Assembly: GCA_009761415.1 (NCBI GenBank)
Contig: QUOL01000001.1
Location: 2,790,001-2,854,000 of the forward strand
Direction: 5' to 3'
Length of the DNA: 64,000 nucleotides
Source of the DNA: Sarcomyxa edulis
Lineage: Eukaryota > Basidiomycota > Agaricomycetes > Agaricales > Mycenaceae
Part shown: positions 49,947-62,337 of the stretch, in pieces
How positions within the stretch are numbered: the stretch's first letter is position 1
How the letters are laid out: every line of letters starts with the position of its first letter
Position numbers and translations under genes: made by a program
Notes under the pieces: model-generated
Databases searched by the model: none
The model's input: the letters and a program-made list of their open reading frames with translations, nothing else
Told to the model about the DNA's origin: nothing

Positions 49947-50231
49947 TTACAATTTCTCCGCCCAATGATGTCGGTGATCTACATTGGAGAATATTTCACG
50001 AATCTGCGAGAGTTCTTGGAGTACATCCACTGCGAGTGTCCTGATACAAGCTTGTGTTCTGGCAAAGCCGAGCAAAGCACCGGTCTGGGCACCCGAGGGC
50101 CGAGGAGGTCCAAGTAAACAACTTGAAGGCCAGACCCCGAACTCCAAGTTTCTTCTCGCCGTACCACGACGTGGTTCTCGCCACATTCCTCGAGTCGTAT
50201 CAGGACTTCGAGCTTCAAAGCTGTAGAACAT
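49947..50231 (-). CDS. Hypothetical small protein (uncertain)
   Basis: A reverse-strand frame of 94 codons starting M-F-Y-S-F-E-A-R-S-P-D-T-T-R-G-M. Its second half (G-A-L-L-G-F-A-R-T-Q-A, then LAVDVLQELSQIREIF) looks like a regular amphipathic helix. A stop-free intron of 51 nt (gtctgg to cccag, about 50090-50140) could be removed without changing frame. Other frames are also open here, so the call is weak. It lies between the esterase start and GPI2, in the 568 bp (49789-50356) that otherwise only holds promoters. Confidence 0.35.
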   Translation of the reverse strand: MFYSFEARSPDTTRGMWREPRRGTARRNLEFGVWPSSCLLGPPRPSGAQTGALLGFARTQACIRTLAVDVLQELSQIREIFSNVDHRHHWAEKL

Positions 50232-50356
50232 ACCGGTGAATTAAGTATTCACAAAACGTCCTCGCGTATCCTACTCCGTGCAGACAGACTCCTCTGTCGA
50301 ATTACCTCGTTGCCACGCTTTACAGCGACACATTGACGCGTCTTACGACCACATGA

Positions 50357-51516
50357 ATGTCCACGGTCACCGAAGAATGGGAGAAAGTGCTCTGGAAGGC
50401 ACAGCCATATCCAGATAACCACATCCCACCGCGAGCCTTCCTGTCTTCTTTGAGAAAAAATCGTAAGTCCCAATATAATCTTTGGACCCTCCAGAACTAA
50501 ATATCCATCTCAGCCAATTTCAGGCCGTACACTTATTGGCCACTGGTCTTGGTTTCTTGTGCCATAACTCAGCATCTTGCGACTATCTTTATATTCTTGG
50601 CTGTTTTTGTTAGACTGAAGGAACGTTCCATGGACCCTCGCGTTCTAGTATGGTCTTCGGTTGGTTGCTTCATGGGGGGTTATTTTATATGGGAGATGTT
50701 CGACTCCTTGGGTGCTGATTGGAGGCAGCGGCATGAAAACCGTTTGTAGTCGCGTCAGTATATCCGTTCATTGTACTCACAAACTCATCGGATAGGTGTA
50801 AAGGCTTTGAAGTCATCTATATTGATATTTCTGGCCCTCATGTCGCTCTCCCCGGTCCTGAGAACGTTGACTGCGGCCACGTCCTCAGACTCGATCTGGG
50901 CATTATCAGCCGTCCTTTTTATTCTCAACGCCCTGCTCGCTGATTATAGCTCGGCGAAACTCGATGGACAAGTTCGTGAGAGGTGGGTCGGTGGCCACAT
51001 GTATTTCCGAATGCACAGCTGACTCCCACCATTTTAGATTGACATCCGTCCTCTCGATGAACGCGGCCATGTCGTCGTCTGTGGTCTTGGCTTCCCGTCT
51101 TTCTGATGACCTAGCCGTATTCGCTCTGATACTGTTTTCGGTCCAAACTTTTGCTCTGTTCCCTATGCTACGCCATCGTCTACAGGTATTCAGCCCCTTC
51201 CAACACTGTCGTAATCCTACCAAATTACTCACCGCCTGGGACAGTCTACAGCTGCAGGCTTCCAGGCAGGATTAGCCCTTGTCCTGTCATCACTATCGAT
51301 ATTTCTCACGGCATCGCTATCCCGGACCGTTACTTATGTCTATTTATCCGTTCTGATTTTCGTCACCTTTCTTGCCCCAGCGGTGCTGGTTTGGGCACAG
51401 AGATATAAAAAGTGTGCCAAGCGTTGTGCTCATGAATTTCGAGACTGACCAATCCTCGGTTTCTTAATAGTGAAATCAGAGGCCCTTGGGATGTTGCAGT
51501 TCCTAAAGTCAACTAG
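50357..51516 (+). CDS. GPI2: GPI-GlcNAc transferase subunit (PIG-C)
   Basis: Six exons (50357-50462, 50514-50741, 50796-50982, 51038-51185, 51245-51411, 51471-51516) give 293 residues. Cytosolic start MSTVTEEWEKVLW and Q-P-Y-P-D-N lead to P-N-F-R-P-Y-T-Y-W and then a multi-span membrane core: LVLVSCAITQHLATIFIFLAV, LFILNALLADYSSAK, LTSVLSMNAAMSSSVVLASRL, F-A-L-F-P-M-L-R, and a final K-N-E-I-R-G-P-W-D-V-A. These are hallmarks of Gpi2/PIG-C. It is part of the ER complex that transfers GlcNAc to phosphatidylinositol, the first step of GPI-anchor synthesis. Eight or so membrane helices are apparent. Confidence 0.94.
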
Positions 51517-52262
51517 CATTCCTTGGCAAGCATACCGCAGCTGCGCCATTGAGGTTCCCCGAGTACTAAAATAGTGAGTTATCATTCTTACGTTGTCAGA
51601 TGATGGCCTTATCTGGAGCATAGATCCTTTGATATGACATCAGATATGTATACATCATCTCGAGAAATTATATTCGCATCCTTCAGTCTTCTATTCCACC
51701 GACGCAGTGACAGATCCTTCTATCAGCCAACTCGTACGACCGCCTTATCTGTGACTTCGTCAATGAGGTGAAGCGCGTCGGCGATTAACCTTGACTCTCC
51801 GTCCTATTCTTGACCAGAAAGACGGTTCGGAGTTCCGTTACGAGGCTTGGTCTGTTTATCCTTGCCAATTCTGCCAGAACCGGATCGATGGATGACTTTG
51901 CCCCAATCTTGGCTTTACAACGGTATAGTAGAAAAGTCACAATGCTCCGGATCCTTGGCCTCGGTTACTGTCTTCCCCGAGTTCATTTTTATCCTCATAC
52001 CACTCCTTAGGTGCCTCTTTAGAGTCTTCACTCACAGGCTCTCTGATATTTCACCCCTCCTCCGTGACTTGGGGAACACAGCCGATCCTTGGCACTGGAA
52101 CTCTAGCGAGCAGACCACTGCCCCGGGGACATATACCCTTGCTCAGGTTTAACTGCGACGAAAGCATATTTATGAACATCTTGGCCAAGTTCGAAAAAGA
52201 CAGGTATAAAATGCGGCCCAAAGTCATCTCATCCTCCTCAGAATCGTCGTTCTCCTTCTCCA
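51517..52262. other. Intergenic region upstream of the repeat protein
   Basis: 746 bp with only weak frames (for example 51847-52152 plus, 52051-52401 minus). No domain or splice model supports a gene. A TATA-like element sits at 52205-52211. Confidence 0.45.
52205..52211 (+). promoter_or_regulatory. TATA-like element of the repeat-protein gene
   Basis: tataaaa lies 58 bp upstream of the ATG at 52263 and supports transcription on the plus strand. Confidence 0.5.
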
Positions 52263-53597
52263 ATGCAGTTGCAATTCTTCCAGTTCTTTCTTGTCCTTGC
52301 AATCGTTCTTCTGACGGTTGAGGCGCGTGCCCTGCGTCCTTCTCTCGCTCTTGTGACGCGTAACGACGTACGCAGTTCGCGGTATGGCTTTCGTGACGCA
52401 ATCTGTGTCTTGACGCAGTGTTTTGATTTTATCGTCAGCTTCGCGTTACGAGACCCTAAACATGGGGAAGACAGGTTCGTATGAAGCGTAACTTTATCCT
52501 TTCCACAACCTGAATTCTGAATGGGTCTTGCATAGACATAATGAGTGAATGCCATCCATCTGATCGATTTGATATTTCCTGACAGACGCATGACATTCTC
52601 TAAAGTGATGATAGAGACTGCAGGTTGGTTTTTACTCCTTTGAATTGTATATAGAATACTGAACAGAGTGTTTTTTTCTGCCTAGTTCAAAACCTACGGT
52701 TAGCGCCACCGACTCGCATTGCGACAGAGAGTGAGGCCACACAACCCATATCTAATTCCTCGTGGAGCTGAACATGGGATCTACAGTGAAACCGAGACTG
52801 GAGATCCTGACCGTTCGCCTTCCGCGACCGAGAGTGGGGATCCCGATCGCTCTCCCTCCGTGACCGAGTTAGGAGATCCTGACCGTTCTAGTCTTGCCAC
52901 CGAGAGTGCTGATCCTGACCGTTTGCCTTCCGCCATCGAGAGTAGCGATTTTGGCCGTTCACCTTCCGCCACTGAGAGTGGGGATCCTGATCGCCCTGCG
53001 TTCACGACTGAGGCTGGAGACCCTGACCATTCACCTTTCAGGACGGAGAGAAATGATCCAGATCGTTCTTCCTCTGCCACCGCCGTTGAAAGTGGGGATC
53101 CTGACCGTTCGCTGTCCGCCGGGGCAACTGAAAGTGGTGATCCCGACCACGCATTTCCCACTATCACGGCCTCCGTCGTCGGATCCAAAAGCGAGGACCG
53201 TTCATTATCTACTCCCGATCTTGACTCGACTCGTGACACAAGCGGCCTCGGAGGGTAAGGGTCTGTGCTTCTCACGAATAAGCGTTGACTCATTTGCCGC
53301 TTTGATTTTTTTTAATAAAAGTGTGACTACAATTTTTTCGTGCGTACCAAGCATGATCCTAAAATTATCAATCTGCTGATCGACGGTGTGTTCTACAGTC
53401 GCCCAAGTTCTCCCATCAGTGCTTTCCCAACTACCGCTGCATCAGGAGTACCTTCAGAAGCTATTAACACAGGGTCGACGAGTCAGTGCATTCCATTTTC
53501 CAAGCCTCGATTTGAATGCTCCGCTGACCCATTTGTAGATTCAGCGCCTCTTTTCTTTATCGGGCTCGCTGTTCTCGCTCAATTCATCGGATTGTAG
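52263..53597 (+). CDS. Repeat-rich, putative GPI-anchored surface protein
   Basis: The first exon encodes a clear signal peptide (MQLQFFQFFLVLAIVLLTVEA, cleavage after about residue 23) and ends at a GT donor at 52368. After one to three small exons whose borders I could not settle (52419-52760), a long exon encodes about ten copies of a 12-14 residue unit, such as ESGDPDRSPSAT. The last exons end in S-A-P-L-F-F-I-G-L-A-V-L-A-Q-F-I-G-L, a C-terminal hydrophobic tail like those of GPI-anchored proteins. The unit is rich in Ser, Thr, Asp and Pro, so heavy O-glycosylation and a cell-wall location are likely. The reverse strand of the repeat is also open; signal peptide, tail and TATA-like element favour the plus strand. 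Confidence 0.6.
52785..53150. repeat. Coding minisatellite, about 36-bp unit, about ten copies
   Basis: A degenerate tandem repeat inside the putative surface-protein gene. The core gagagtggggatcctgaccg recurs with mostly 36-bp spacing, and 42 bp for the last copies. Copies differ by point changes, so the array is not freshly amplified. Confidence 0.85.
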
Positions 53598-53965
53598 ATA
53601 TGAGATTGAGAAGTGATGCCAGTGATCATCGATTTCATCAGCGATCACGGACTTAAACCCTTTAGATGCACTGGACATTGTCACTTACGTTGTTTCATGA
53701 ATGCGCCATATTATCGTCAAATGAAAGATGCAGATATATATTACACACAGCATAGGCAAGAGATTATATTACAGTACTGAGGAAAGCCAAATACAGGTAT
53801 AAAACAAAGACATGGTATAAGTAATGCGTGCCATTTTTTGTCTACAATGTCCGTTCAAACTAGAAGACTGTCGTACGATGGATGGTTGGTTGGTGGAAAG
53901 CATAAGATAGATGTTACAAGTCCCTCCGCAATGAAAATCTAAGTTGAGAAGAGACGGAAAGCGGG
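53598..53965. other. Intergenic region between convergent genes
   Basis: 368 bp between the repeat-protein stop and the bZIP stop. I see nothing in it beyond AT-rich 3' flanks. Confidence 0.5.
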
Positions 53966-55477
53966 TCATGATTGCTGCATGTCAACGTCGTCAAGTCGTG
54001 GTCTTTTTGAGCCCGTCGCTACATTCATCCCAAGCCCTCTGGCTTCAATGACTTCCATCGCGACCTTCGCAGCCCCCTCCGATTTTTTCGGCCGCGCTCG
54101 GGTCCTCCGGAGCGCGCCAAAGGCCTGAGCCTTTATCACAGCAAGGGTCCCTGATATCTGAGGGGTGCCTGGCGACGGAGAACGAGAGGACCGTGATGGA
54201 ACAGTACCGCGACGCGGACGGAGTCGTGATTGAGAATAAGAACCAGAATCTCCTTCGCTACTACCATGCTCGTGCTGAGAGCCGGTGTCGCTGCCAGCTG
54301 ATAAAGGAGGAAGGGCAGGGAGAAGTGGACGCTCTGCCACAGAGTTTGCTCTACGCGCTCCCAATCGATATCGGACAGCGTCGCTGCCTGGGCCCCCTAG
54401 TGATATATCGGCTGTTCCACCGTGCAGGGTGACTTCTGCGCCGTGGCCGTTCGATTGTCGCCGGTAGTCAAATTCTGGACGATCGTGGGTCATCGAATTC
54501 TCTGAAAAGGTGAACTGAAATGGGGAGGTGAGGGATGTGGACGAGGATGAGGGTGGAGTGGTGGATGCACTAGGGGATCCGGAAAGCGATCTACTGTTTG
54601 GGAATACGTACGGAGCGGTGTCGAGGTTATTGAGTGGGACCTTTTGGTCTTCTGCAGGAAAACGATTGACGTACGACATCTCAGCGGATGTAAGGGTTGG
54701 AGATTCTACGAAGCCAGGAGAATTTGAATGATTACTAGCAGGTGCACCAGAGTCACCGCCAGAAGATGCGGTTTGTGTGATTCCATGGGGCCACGCGGCG
54801 TCTCGGGAACCGTGTTGCATGCCATAAGAATATGGCGAGTTATATTTTGTAGTAAGACGTGAATTCATGGAGTGTGCCGCGTCGTTGGGCATATCGCTGT
54901 TAGCATAAGACATGGAAGGAGAAGTATTTGAATAGGTGTGACTGGGACCTGCAGTATAGGGACCGGCGCACATCGATGGATCGTCATTTCTTCGATAAGC
55001 AAGGTTATCGTAGGCATTCAAGTGAGATGGTCCAAGCTGGCCACCGACGCCACCGGAATGGGAATGGATCGAAGAGAATGGCGGAGGAGGAGGTATATCT
55101 TGGCCTGTCTTTCTGGCTTGCTCGATGGTCTCCCACCATTTCTCGCGTTGGCGAAAGTCCTGTCGTAAACGGAGATTTTCCTGCCGTAATTCACCAACTT
55201 CGGTACGAGCCTCTCGGCAAGACTCCTGAAGCTGTAGAACCACCGACTCGAGATTGGTGACTACATTGTGGGTCAATACCTAAGGAAAGAATAAATGAAC
55301 GGCTATCTGACCAGTCTCTTCCAGGGTAGCAATATAGTTTGCGCGCCTGGCTCTGAAAGCCGCCTGAGCATCTGCATTTTTCTTTTTCCTGAGAGCAACG
55401 TCAGACATACGCGACGAAGAGTCGTCTGAGCAGGGTTTCGAATGAGAATTACTGGACGGAGAGGCAGCCTTGGGCAT
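53966..55477 (-). CDS. bZIP transcription factor
   Basis: Two reverse-strand exons, joined within the leucine zipper by an intron at about 55256-55315. The basic region reads LRKKKNADAQAAFRARRANY with the N-x-x-A-x-x-x-x-R spacing, followed by an I/L/V-heptad zipper (I-A-T-L-E-E-T-V-T-N-L-E-S-V-V then LQESCREARTEVGELRQENL). The remaining about 370 residues are disordered, rich in Ser, Pro, Gly and Asn, with a basic stretch near the end (LRRTRARPKKSEG). It should bind DNA as a dimer in the nucleus. The basic region resembles other basidiomycete bZIPs of unknown target. A family name cannot be assigned from the sequence. Confidence 0.88.
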
Positions 55478-55905
55478 CGGTGAGGGAACGATCAGTCCAG
55501 AAAGACACGGCGAGGTATTTAAAATACCACGGAAAAAAGAATTCGAATCAAGGGCACGAGGAGAGAGACTCCGCGGCCCTGAGCTTGGTTAGCCGATGTT
55601 ATGCACAATTTAAGATTGGCTTGCGGTTCATCCTGACTTTTCTGGAAAATTACTTGCAAATATTCGCGGCTTCTCCACAATCCTATCCCCATTCACATCG
55701 CCACAAAACAATTCAGTTCACCAACAAGAGTTACCAAAAACAACCCCCAATCGAGCTAGAACGTCAGAAAAACTCTCCCACACAAGGTCCTGCTGTGACC
55801 ACACCTTACTTTAATCGCCCACCCCTCTCAACACCAAAATGAACCCCGTCCGTGTTCCTCCAACAAGCAATGAGGCCTCTGGAGCTCGGACGCGGTCCGA
55901 TATCA
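55478..55905. promoter_or_regulatory. bZIP promoter and APC4 3' flank
   Basis: 428 bp upstream of the bZIP gene and downstream of APC4. A-rich stretches occur near 55715-55780. No gene is supported. Confidence 0.4.
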
Positions 55906-58900
55906 TCACGATGTCTCTCCCTCATCCGCGTTGTCCTCTTCGGGATCCCCTTCACCTTCCATATCTTCCACGTCCCCTTCCAAATCCAGGCATTCCATTG
56001 ACGTCCCTTTCCTGTCAAGCACGCACGCAACCCGCCGCCCAGCTCTTCCGTTCACAGAAAGCGACACAGGCCCGACATCGCACCTCGCCAATCGGCGGCA
56101 CCGCTTAATCGGAATACGTACCGAGGGCAGCTATAAAATACAAACACGACAGTAAATGAAATAACAGTCAGTCTGGGGCTCGCTGACGAGAGGGTTAATG
56201 CAACGAAACCTACATGGCCTTCTTTCCACCGTTCCATCGCGCCCAGTATCAAATCTTCCCGAGTGGGCACACTTACGTACTCCTCGTGTTCTTGATACCC
56301 TAAATCATTGTAGCAGGTTGTGGCCATATACGTCGGACCTGCGAGGTTTTCGATCACGATCAGTAGTAAATTTCAAGATATTGCTTTCTGCTTACCCCCT
56401 TCGGTACGAAGCCGGTAAACAATTACGACACATTCATCGTCGAAGAATTCCGCCTCTAGGAGCTCGAGATCAACTTGAGTTCCTTCTTCCCCGGCGATAC
56501 AACACTCAAGAAGCGCGATACCGACATTGAGAGGTAAATTTGACACCTCTGCACCATAGCGTATTCGAACCAAACATACTGTTTCAATAAAGGTTATCGA
56601 TCAGTCTATTGGCTGAGTTTACAGTGCAGAACTCACGGAAGGACCGAGGGCCCGAAGGCACATGCACAGCGAGATACTGATAGAAGTTGCCGTCCACCTA
56701 GTTTGACTCGAATCCGGGTCTATGGGTTTCCAGGGAATCTACCAAACTCACCTCGTTCTCATCTTTGATGATCCGCTCCCGGATAGAGAGACGATCATTT
56801 GATTCAGAAATCAGCCTTGCGCTGGCCTGCTGGTTTGCCAATGAATCGCGTTCAAACGAAACTACGGCGGAGCGAGACGCGGCGGCAGATGCACGGACGA
56901 ACACTCGTTGGATTAATATTGCCAATTCTTGGGTCAATGCGTCGAGGTTCCTGTCCAGATGTGATAAATCTTTTTGTCCGATATTCTATAATTTAATATC
57001 GATTAATAAGGATGTAGCACTTCAATACATGCGCGTTTAAGAGGAGCCTACTGCTTGCCACGCCATTTGCACGGGATTAGAAGACACATTTCGTGCGTGC
57101 TCGACGGCAGAAGGAACGTCGCGGTGATCCTCGGGTACGCCCAAATCATCCGGGTTGAAATGAGGGACTGGACCCATAAACCACTTATCGATCGAACTGA
57201 CGACAAGTCCAGATATGAAATAATTGTTTACTTCCAGTATATCGTGTCGCGGGATTGGAGTTGTGTCATTGGTGGGATTGACAATTGTTGTCTCTGTGGG
57301 CAAAAACTGTTATTATTGGACGCAAAACGATACAACAAGGCCGCCTATTACCATAGCGAAGCCACAAGATAAACTCCTTGAAACGAACAAGTTCTCGACG
57401 AGAAACAGCAGCCAACCAGGAGGCCATAACAATCGCTCGTTTCACATGATCGACGCACTTGGTAGTATCTTCCAACGAGAGCTCAAAGGAAGCATACGGG
57501 GGCCTTGGGAAAAAAATTAGGGGTAGAAAAGTATACAACAGACCAAACGACACTCACAACTGAGACCATCCGCGGATTTCCTCCAATACTAGATGCAGGC
57601 GTTGACAAGCAGGCGCTATTCTCTTCTCTGCCAAGTCTCTCAATTTGATGAGAGCTTCTGAGACGGTAGTTTCCCAGTGTTGGATACTCTAGCCGTGGTG
57701 TCAGTCTGAACCTTCTCGTACACGAAGTTCGCGCCACCTACTCTCTCGCTCATTTGCTCCGCACTCCCTAGAAAATCATGAAGGGGCTCTGTGGATCTTC
57801 CCGTGACTAAAAGACAAGTAAGGTCTAAGACAGGCACAATGTCCTCCTCTGAAACGGACGAAACATTAGCAGGAAGCATTGGATACGAGAATTCGACAAT
57901 CACACACGTTCAAAGTGATCCCTCTGCTTCTCTTCCAAGGCTCGCACCCATTTAGGCCCTAGTTCTCGGGCGCCACTGAAACTTTCGGAGCCAAACCAGA
58001 TATCGCGCATGTCTTTCGTCACGCGAATGATGTACAACATAAGCTCTCGCGCTGTAGAGGACAGCTGTGCGAGATCGCGAACCTTGCGTGTTCCAAGCAA
58101 GGGTAACTCGACGAGGGTAGGTAGCAGGTCAGTAGCAGCATTGCCCTTATCAATCGAAAGTTTTGGATGAGCAAAGAATATCGGCCGGGTCGAATCTTTG
58201 AATAATGACGTCGTTGAGAGGCCAGACTTCAGTGAGATAGCTCCAAGGGGGAAGCTTCCGTCGAGGAAACAATGAATAGACCCAACGTCGTCAGAGACAG
58301 CTAGAATGCTGTTAAAGTTCGTATCATCGGCTTCGTCCACGAGCTCTGCCGGACCATTGGATTGGTTTCGGCCCTGCGACGAGCTGATCGAAGCTGCCAG
58401 AAGGTCTGGATGCAGGGCAGGCCAGGATTCGATAACGTCTGGCACCGATGACTTAGGTGTTGCGCGTGTTTGAGAGCCTTGGAAAGCGAATAGATCGGTT
58501 GCGCTGCATGAAACATTCAGCCTTCTGCCGAGCCACAATTCGAGACATCACTACGGACGTTAGTTTTTGGCTGTCTTCCTGCAGGTTATCCAAGAGGGGC
58601 AGCGTTTTCAGTATCGAATGAGCGGAGCCTGTCTATCAGAGGGGTCTATGTGAGTCTCGAACGATATAATAATAGAAAGACCGACTGACAATGATGTTAT
58701 TTCTCTTGAATATATCTGGAATAGAACTGAAGGTCTGTTTTTTCTCCTGCTGAAACCACCATATGGCGGCGATGTGGCCTGAAGTTCCATCAGCGCCGAG
58801 AGGAGTCACTGTCAATGAACGTTCCTCCCGTCCATCTTGGACAGAATGCAATGTGATACGAGGAGGGTCGTGGGCCACAGCGATACTCTGTCCTAGAACG

Positions 58901-59180
58901 CCGCATCTAAGCAATGTGAGGATATAACGGAAAGTCTGACGCACGTACCATCCGGACTCCAAGCCAAACCAACAATCTGTTCACTGCTACTTTTGTCTGC
59001 AGCTATATCAACTTCCCAAGTTTTTGGTCCCTGCATTTTCCACAGGCTCATTCTGTCCTGGCCACCGAGCCGAGATATGAGGACGACGAGATCCTTGTCC
59101 GGACAGCATGCAGATGCTAAGAGACGAGAGGCTGATGGCAGCTGTAATACTGCAAGTGAGGCGAAAGCATTGGTCTCCAT
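55906..59180 (-). CDS. APC4: Anaphase-promoting complex subunit 4
   Basis: Multi-exon reverse-strand gene of roughly 850-900 residues. The N-terminus METNAFASLAVLQLP leads to a WD40-like domain with R-M-S-L-W-K-M-Q-G, GLAWSPDG and S-I-A-V-A-H-D-P-P-R-I-T-L-H. The central helical APC4 domain includes LSSTARELMLYIIRVTKDMRD-type segments, E-L-G-P-K-W-V-R-A-L, L-H-D-F-L-G and VKRAIVMASWLAAVSRREL. The C-terminal part carries R-H-D-I-L-E-V-N-N-Y-F and ends with S-V-N-G-R-A-G-R-R-V-A-C-V-L-D and an acidic tail. This order is that of APC4/Cut20/Lid1, a scaffold of the anaphase-promoting complex that ubiquitinates cyclins and securin. Confidence 0.9.
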
Positions 59181-59510
59181 TCGTTCCAGAAATGTCAGTG
59201 CAGGCTAGTGCTCTAAGTAGTAAAATTCAGTCAGCGTAGTTAAGCGTCAAATTCGTGCGCGTCGTTGCCACTCTGGTGGACTGGCTTGGTGGGACAGTAT
59301 AGTTAGAGGGGCATAAGCGAGATGGTCTTCAGCTTAAGCTGGGAGAGAAGGCGCTAGTTGGGCGCTATATAGGACGCGACTGAGCAGTAGATGTAAAAGT
59401 TCGCGACGTCCAGATGCGGTTGACTCTAGAAAATAAAAGTCACGTGTAGATTCAGACGCGAGGGCTAGAAGTCTACCCCAGCACAAAGTCTACGCGATAC
59501 AGAGCTGGTT
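59181..59510. promoter_or_regulatory. APC4 promoter and DRS1 3' flank
   Basis: 330 bp between two genes on the reverse strand. I see no RNA gene; the stretch should contain the APC4 promoter. Confidence 0.45.
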
Positions 59511-62337
59511 CTACTTCCCCTTGCGCTTCCCACCTTTCTTCTTGCCCATGCCACCAACCGCGTCACTCTTCTTTGCTCGTACACCTTCAGTACGACCCCC
59601 ACCACCCCCACCACTAGCCTTCTGCCCTAGATCTCTATCGAATGCACCGCCTGTCCGAGCAGTCACCTTCCGAGCCGACTTCTTCGCCTTCCCCTTCGAC
59701 GGCTTCACGACCCGTTTTTCTAACACCCCAATCTTGTTTGGACGTGCCGACTTCTTCGCCGAACGGATAGCGGCATTCAAGGCCTTTGTGTCGCCCATCT
59801 CCTCGTCTTCCTCTCTAGCCATTTTTCGTCTCTTCAATTTGCGTGAGAGCCCGGAGAATCTATCTCGTTTAGGCTGTATGGATACCGATTCGTTAGTTGA
59901 TGTAACAAGATCATGGCTGTTATTGGTCGGGCAAAGCTCCAGAAGACTAACCTTGTTATCTTCGTCGTCCTTCTTTTTCTGTTTACCTTTAGCTGCAGCG
60001 TCAAAGCCCGCTTCATATTGCTCTTTGCTTACACCTAAACACGAACGAGAAGTCAATAGTCGTTCTGTCCTAAAAGAATTGTTTCGTTGGACTTACTTTC
60101 AGCATTGAGCTTTTCTTTGCCAGTTTGGAACCACGTCCGTGCAGGTCTTGAATATATCTCTGCCTCGTGCTCAATCATATTCTGACCCTTCTTTAGCTCC
60201 ATCTCGGCTTTCCGGAACTACAATGAATCAACGGTAATAAGATTAATAAAAGAAAGCCAAAACGATATCAATCAGACAATAAATGGAAAAGGGAAAAAGA
60301 CTTGCGTGTTTTTCTTCCTTTTCTTCCTTGAGGATCTCTGATACTTCATCCTTCATGGCCTCGAGTTTCTCGACCCATTTCGCGATGGCTTCTGGCGGTA
60401 CGATACGATGCCTGACCTTGTCTTCCCCAGAACCGTGCTTGATCGCAGCCTTGAGCATTTTTCGATCTGCCTCACCTACTAAGGTTACCGATCTGGATTA
60501 TGATATGTCGTTAAGTTTCTATCGAGCGGGCTAGAATGAGGAGTGCGGCATCTTTACCTTCCCTTCTTCCCAGCGCGAGCGGTTCTTCCTACTCTGTGCA
60601 GATACTGCGCTAGTTGTCCTGGCATGTCGTAATTGATGACCGTTTCGATACCCTTGATATCCAGACCGCGAGACGCCAAGTCAGTAGCCAACAGATAGTC
60701 GACAGAACCGTCCCGAAACATCTGAAGAGCTTTGAGACGCTGCAAGAGAGTGTAGATCGTGAGTATCGTGGTATGAAGACTCTCAGAAATAGTAACGAAC
60801 CTGTTCTTGAGACAAATCTCCATGCAATTCCTCACACTTCATCCCAAGCAAAGTGAACATGATCCGCATCTGATGCGCAAGCTTCTTGCTACGCAGAAAC
60901 ACGATAACATTTGTTTTGAAGGTCCTTTTGCATAACGCTACGAGGAGAGCTGATCGTTCCTCCTCTTTACCAGCTTTGACGCGAACAAATTCCTGGACCA
61001 AGCCACGCGCCGTACTCCGTTTCGGGTCCACAAATATCCTTACTGGTTTGTTAAGAGACATTTTAACGAGTTCATCGACGGAGTCTGTCATTGTGGCTGA
61101 AAACAGCATGGTCTGTCGGGAAATTGGGCAGGATTTGATAATCTCGGCCAACTCGTCTGCGAAACCATCTGAGAGCATCCGATCAGCTTCGTCGAGCACG
61201 AGAATATCCAGGGTATCAAGTGTGAATGAGGGAGAGTTGTGTATATGATCAATAAGACGTCCAGGGGTAGCAATCAAGACGTCTGGACGGGTGCGCAGGG
61301 CGACCTCCTGCGACTTTACAGACAACCCACCTAGCAATTCCCATGTGAGCGAAGAGACGAGACGAATAGAGTGATTATAGTTGACATACCCACAATAAGG
61401 CAGAACCGAATATCGGTATGGGCAGCCAATTTAGTGCCAACGTCGAAACACTGGACGGCCAACTCTCGAGTGGGCACAAGAACAAGACAACGCGTTGCAG
61501 CGGCTTTGGTACCCTTTTCTCGGTACAATAGACGTTCAATCATAGGAATTGTGAACGCGGCAGTTTTTCCGGAACCAGTTACAGCACCTCCAACGACATC
61601 CTTACCTAGAAGAGCGACAGGGATGGTAGCAGCTTGAATTGGGGTAGGTTGGTGAAAGCCCAACGTCGTAATAGCCTTGAGAATGGGTCGTGAGAGGTTC
61701 ATAGTGAGGAAGGAGGAATGGGCTTCGGAAGAAGTAACATCATCGTCGAAGAAAGCCGCTTTGCGAGCTTTCTCTGCTTGTGTTTCTGGCTCACTTTCGT
61801 CGGATGATGAGGCGTCAGACATATCACCTTCTTCCTCGTCTGATGATGCTCCTTCCTTGTTTTCTTCCCCATCTTCGTCGCCGTCCTCGTCTGAAGAGCC
61901 TAAGGGGTCGTCCTCTTCGTCCTCGTCTTCCTCATCCTCGCCCCCAAATTCCTCGCCTCCACTACTTTGATCCCCATCCTCTTCACTCTCATCATCAGCA
62001 TCTTCGTCTTCAGCTTCCCGCTTCCGTTTCGAACTCAATTTCCGTCTAGCAATGATTTCATCAACGGATATAGGTTCCTGTTATTGCACTTTATGAGTTT
62101 CGATCATTCTTAGAGAAAGAAAGGGAAAGGCTCTACCGGTTTTGTACCCTTCTTGACAAAGTCCTGAAGGTTATTCTGCTGGCCCGGAATATCGATGTAT
62201 GGGTCGCCAGAAACATCGAAAACAAATTCAGGGTTCAGGTCGACGTCCTCTTGAAGTTTAGACTTGGAAGTCTTTGCGAGTTTGGGAGGAGATATGTCTT
62301 CCGTATCAGAGTCAATTGTCATGACATAGTCAGCCAT
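59511..62337 (-). CDS. DRS1: DEAD-box ATP-dependent RNA helicase, 60S biogenesis
   Basis: Reverse-strand multi-exon gene starting [14 protein letters not shown]. An N-terminal acidic region (long Asp/Glu/Ser runs at about residues 85-160) precedes the Q motif (F-H-Q-P-T-P-I-Q), motif [12 protein letters not shown], Ia PTRELA, Ib TPGR, motif II DEAD, motif III SAT, and in RecA2 [20 protein letters not shown] and motif [10 protein letters not shown]. The C-terminus is Lys/Arg/Gly rich ([10 protein letters not shown]). The acidic head, core order and basic tail match Drs1/DDX27, a nucleolar helicase needed for 27S pre-rRNA processing and 60S assembly. It lies directly downstream of DPB4 on the same strand. 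Confidence 0.94.

Noticed and set aside
52781..53293. 170-codon reverse frame with S-G-S-P-L-S-V repeats
   Set aside because: It mirrors the 36-bp repeat on the other strand; signal peptide, hydrophobic tail and TATA-like element favour the plus strand, though this remains to be shown by RNA.
59521..60108. 195-codon plus-strand frame
   Set aside because: Antisense shadow of the DRS1 3' exons; the reverse strand carries the recognisable helicase tail.
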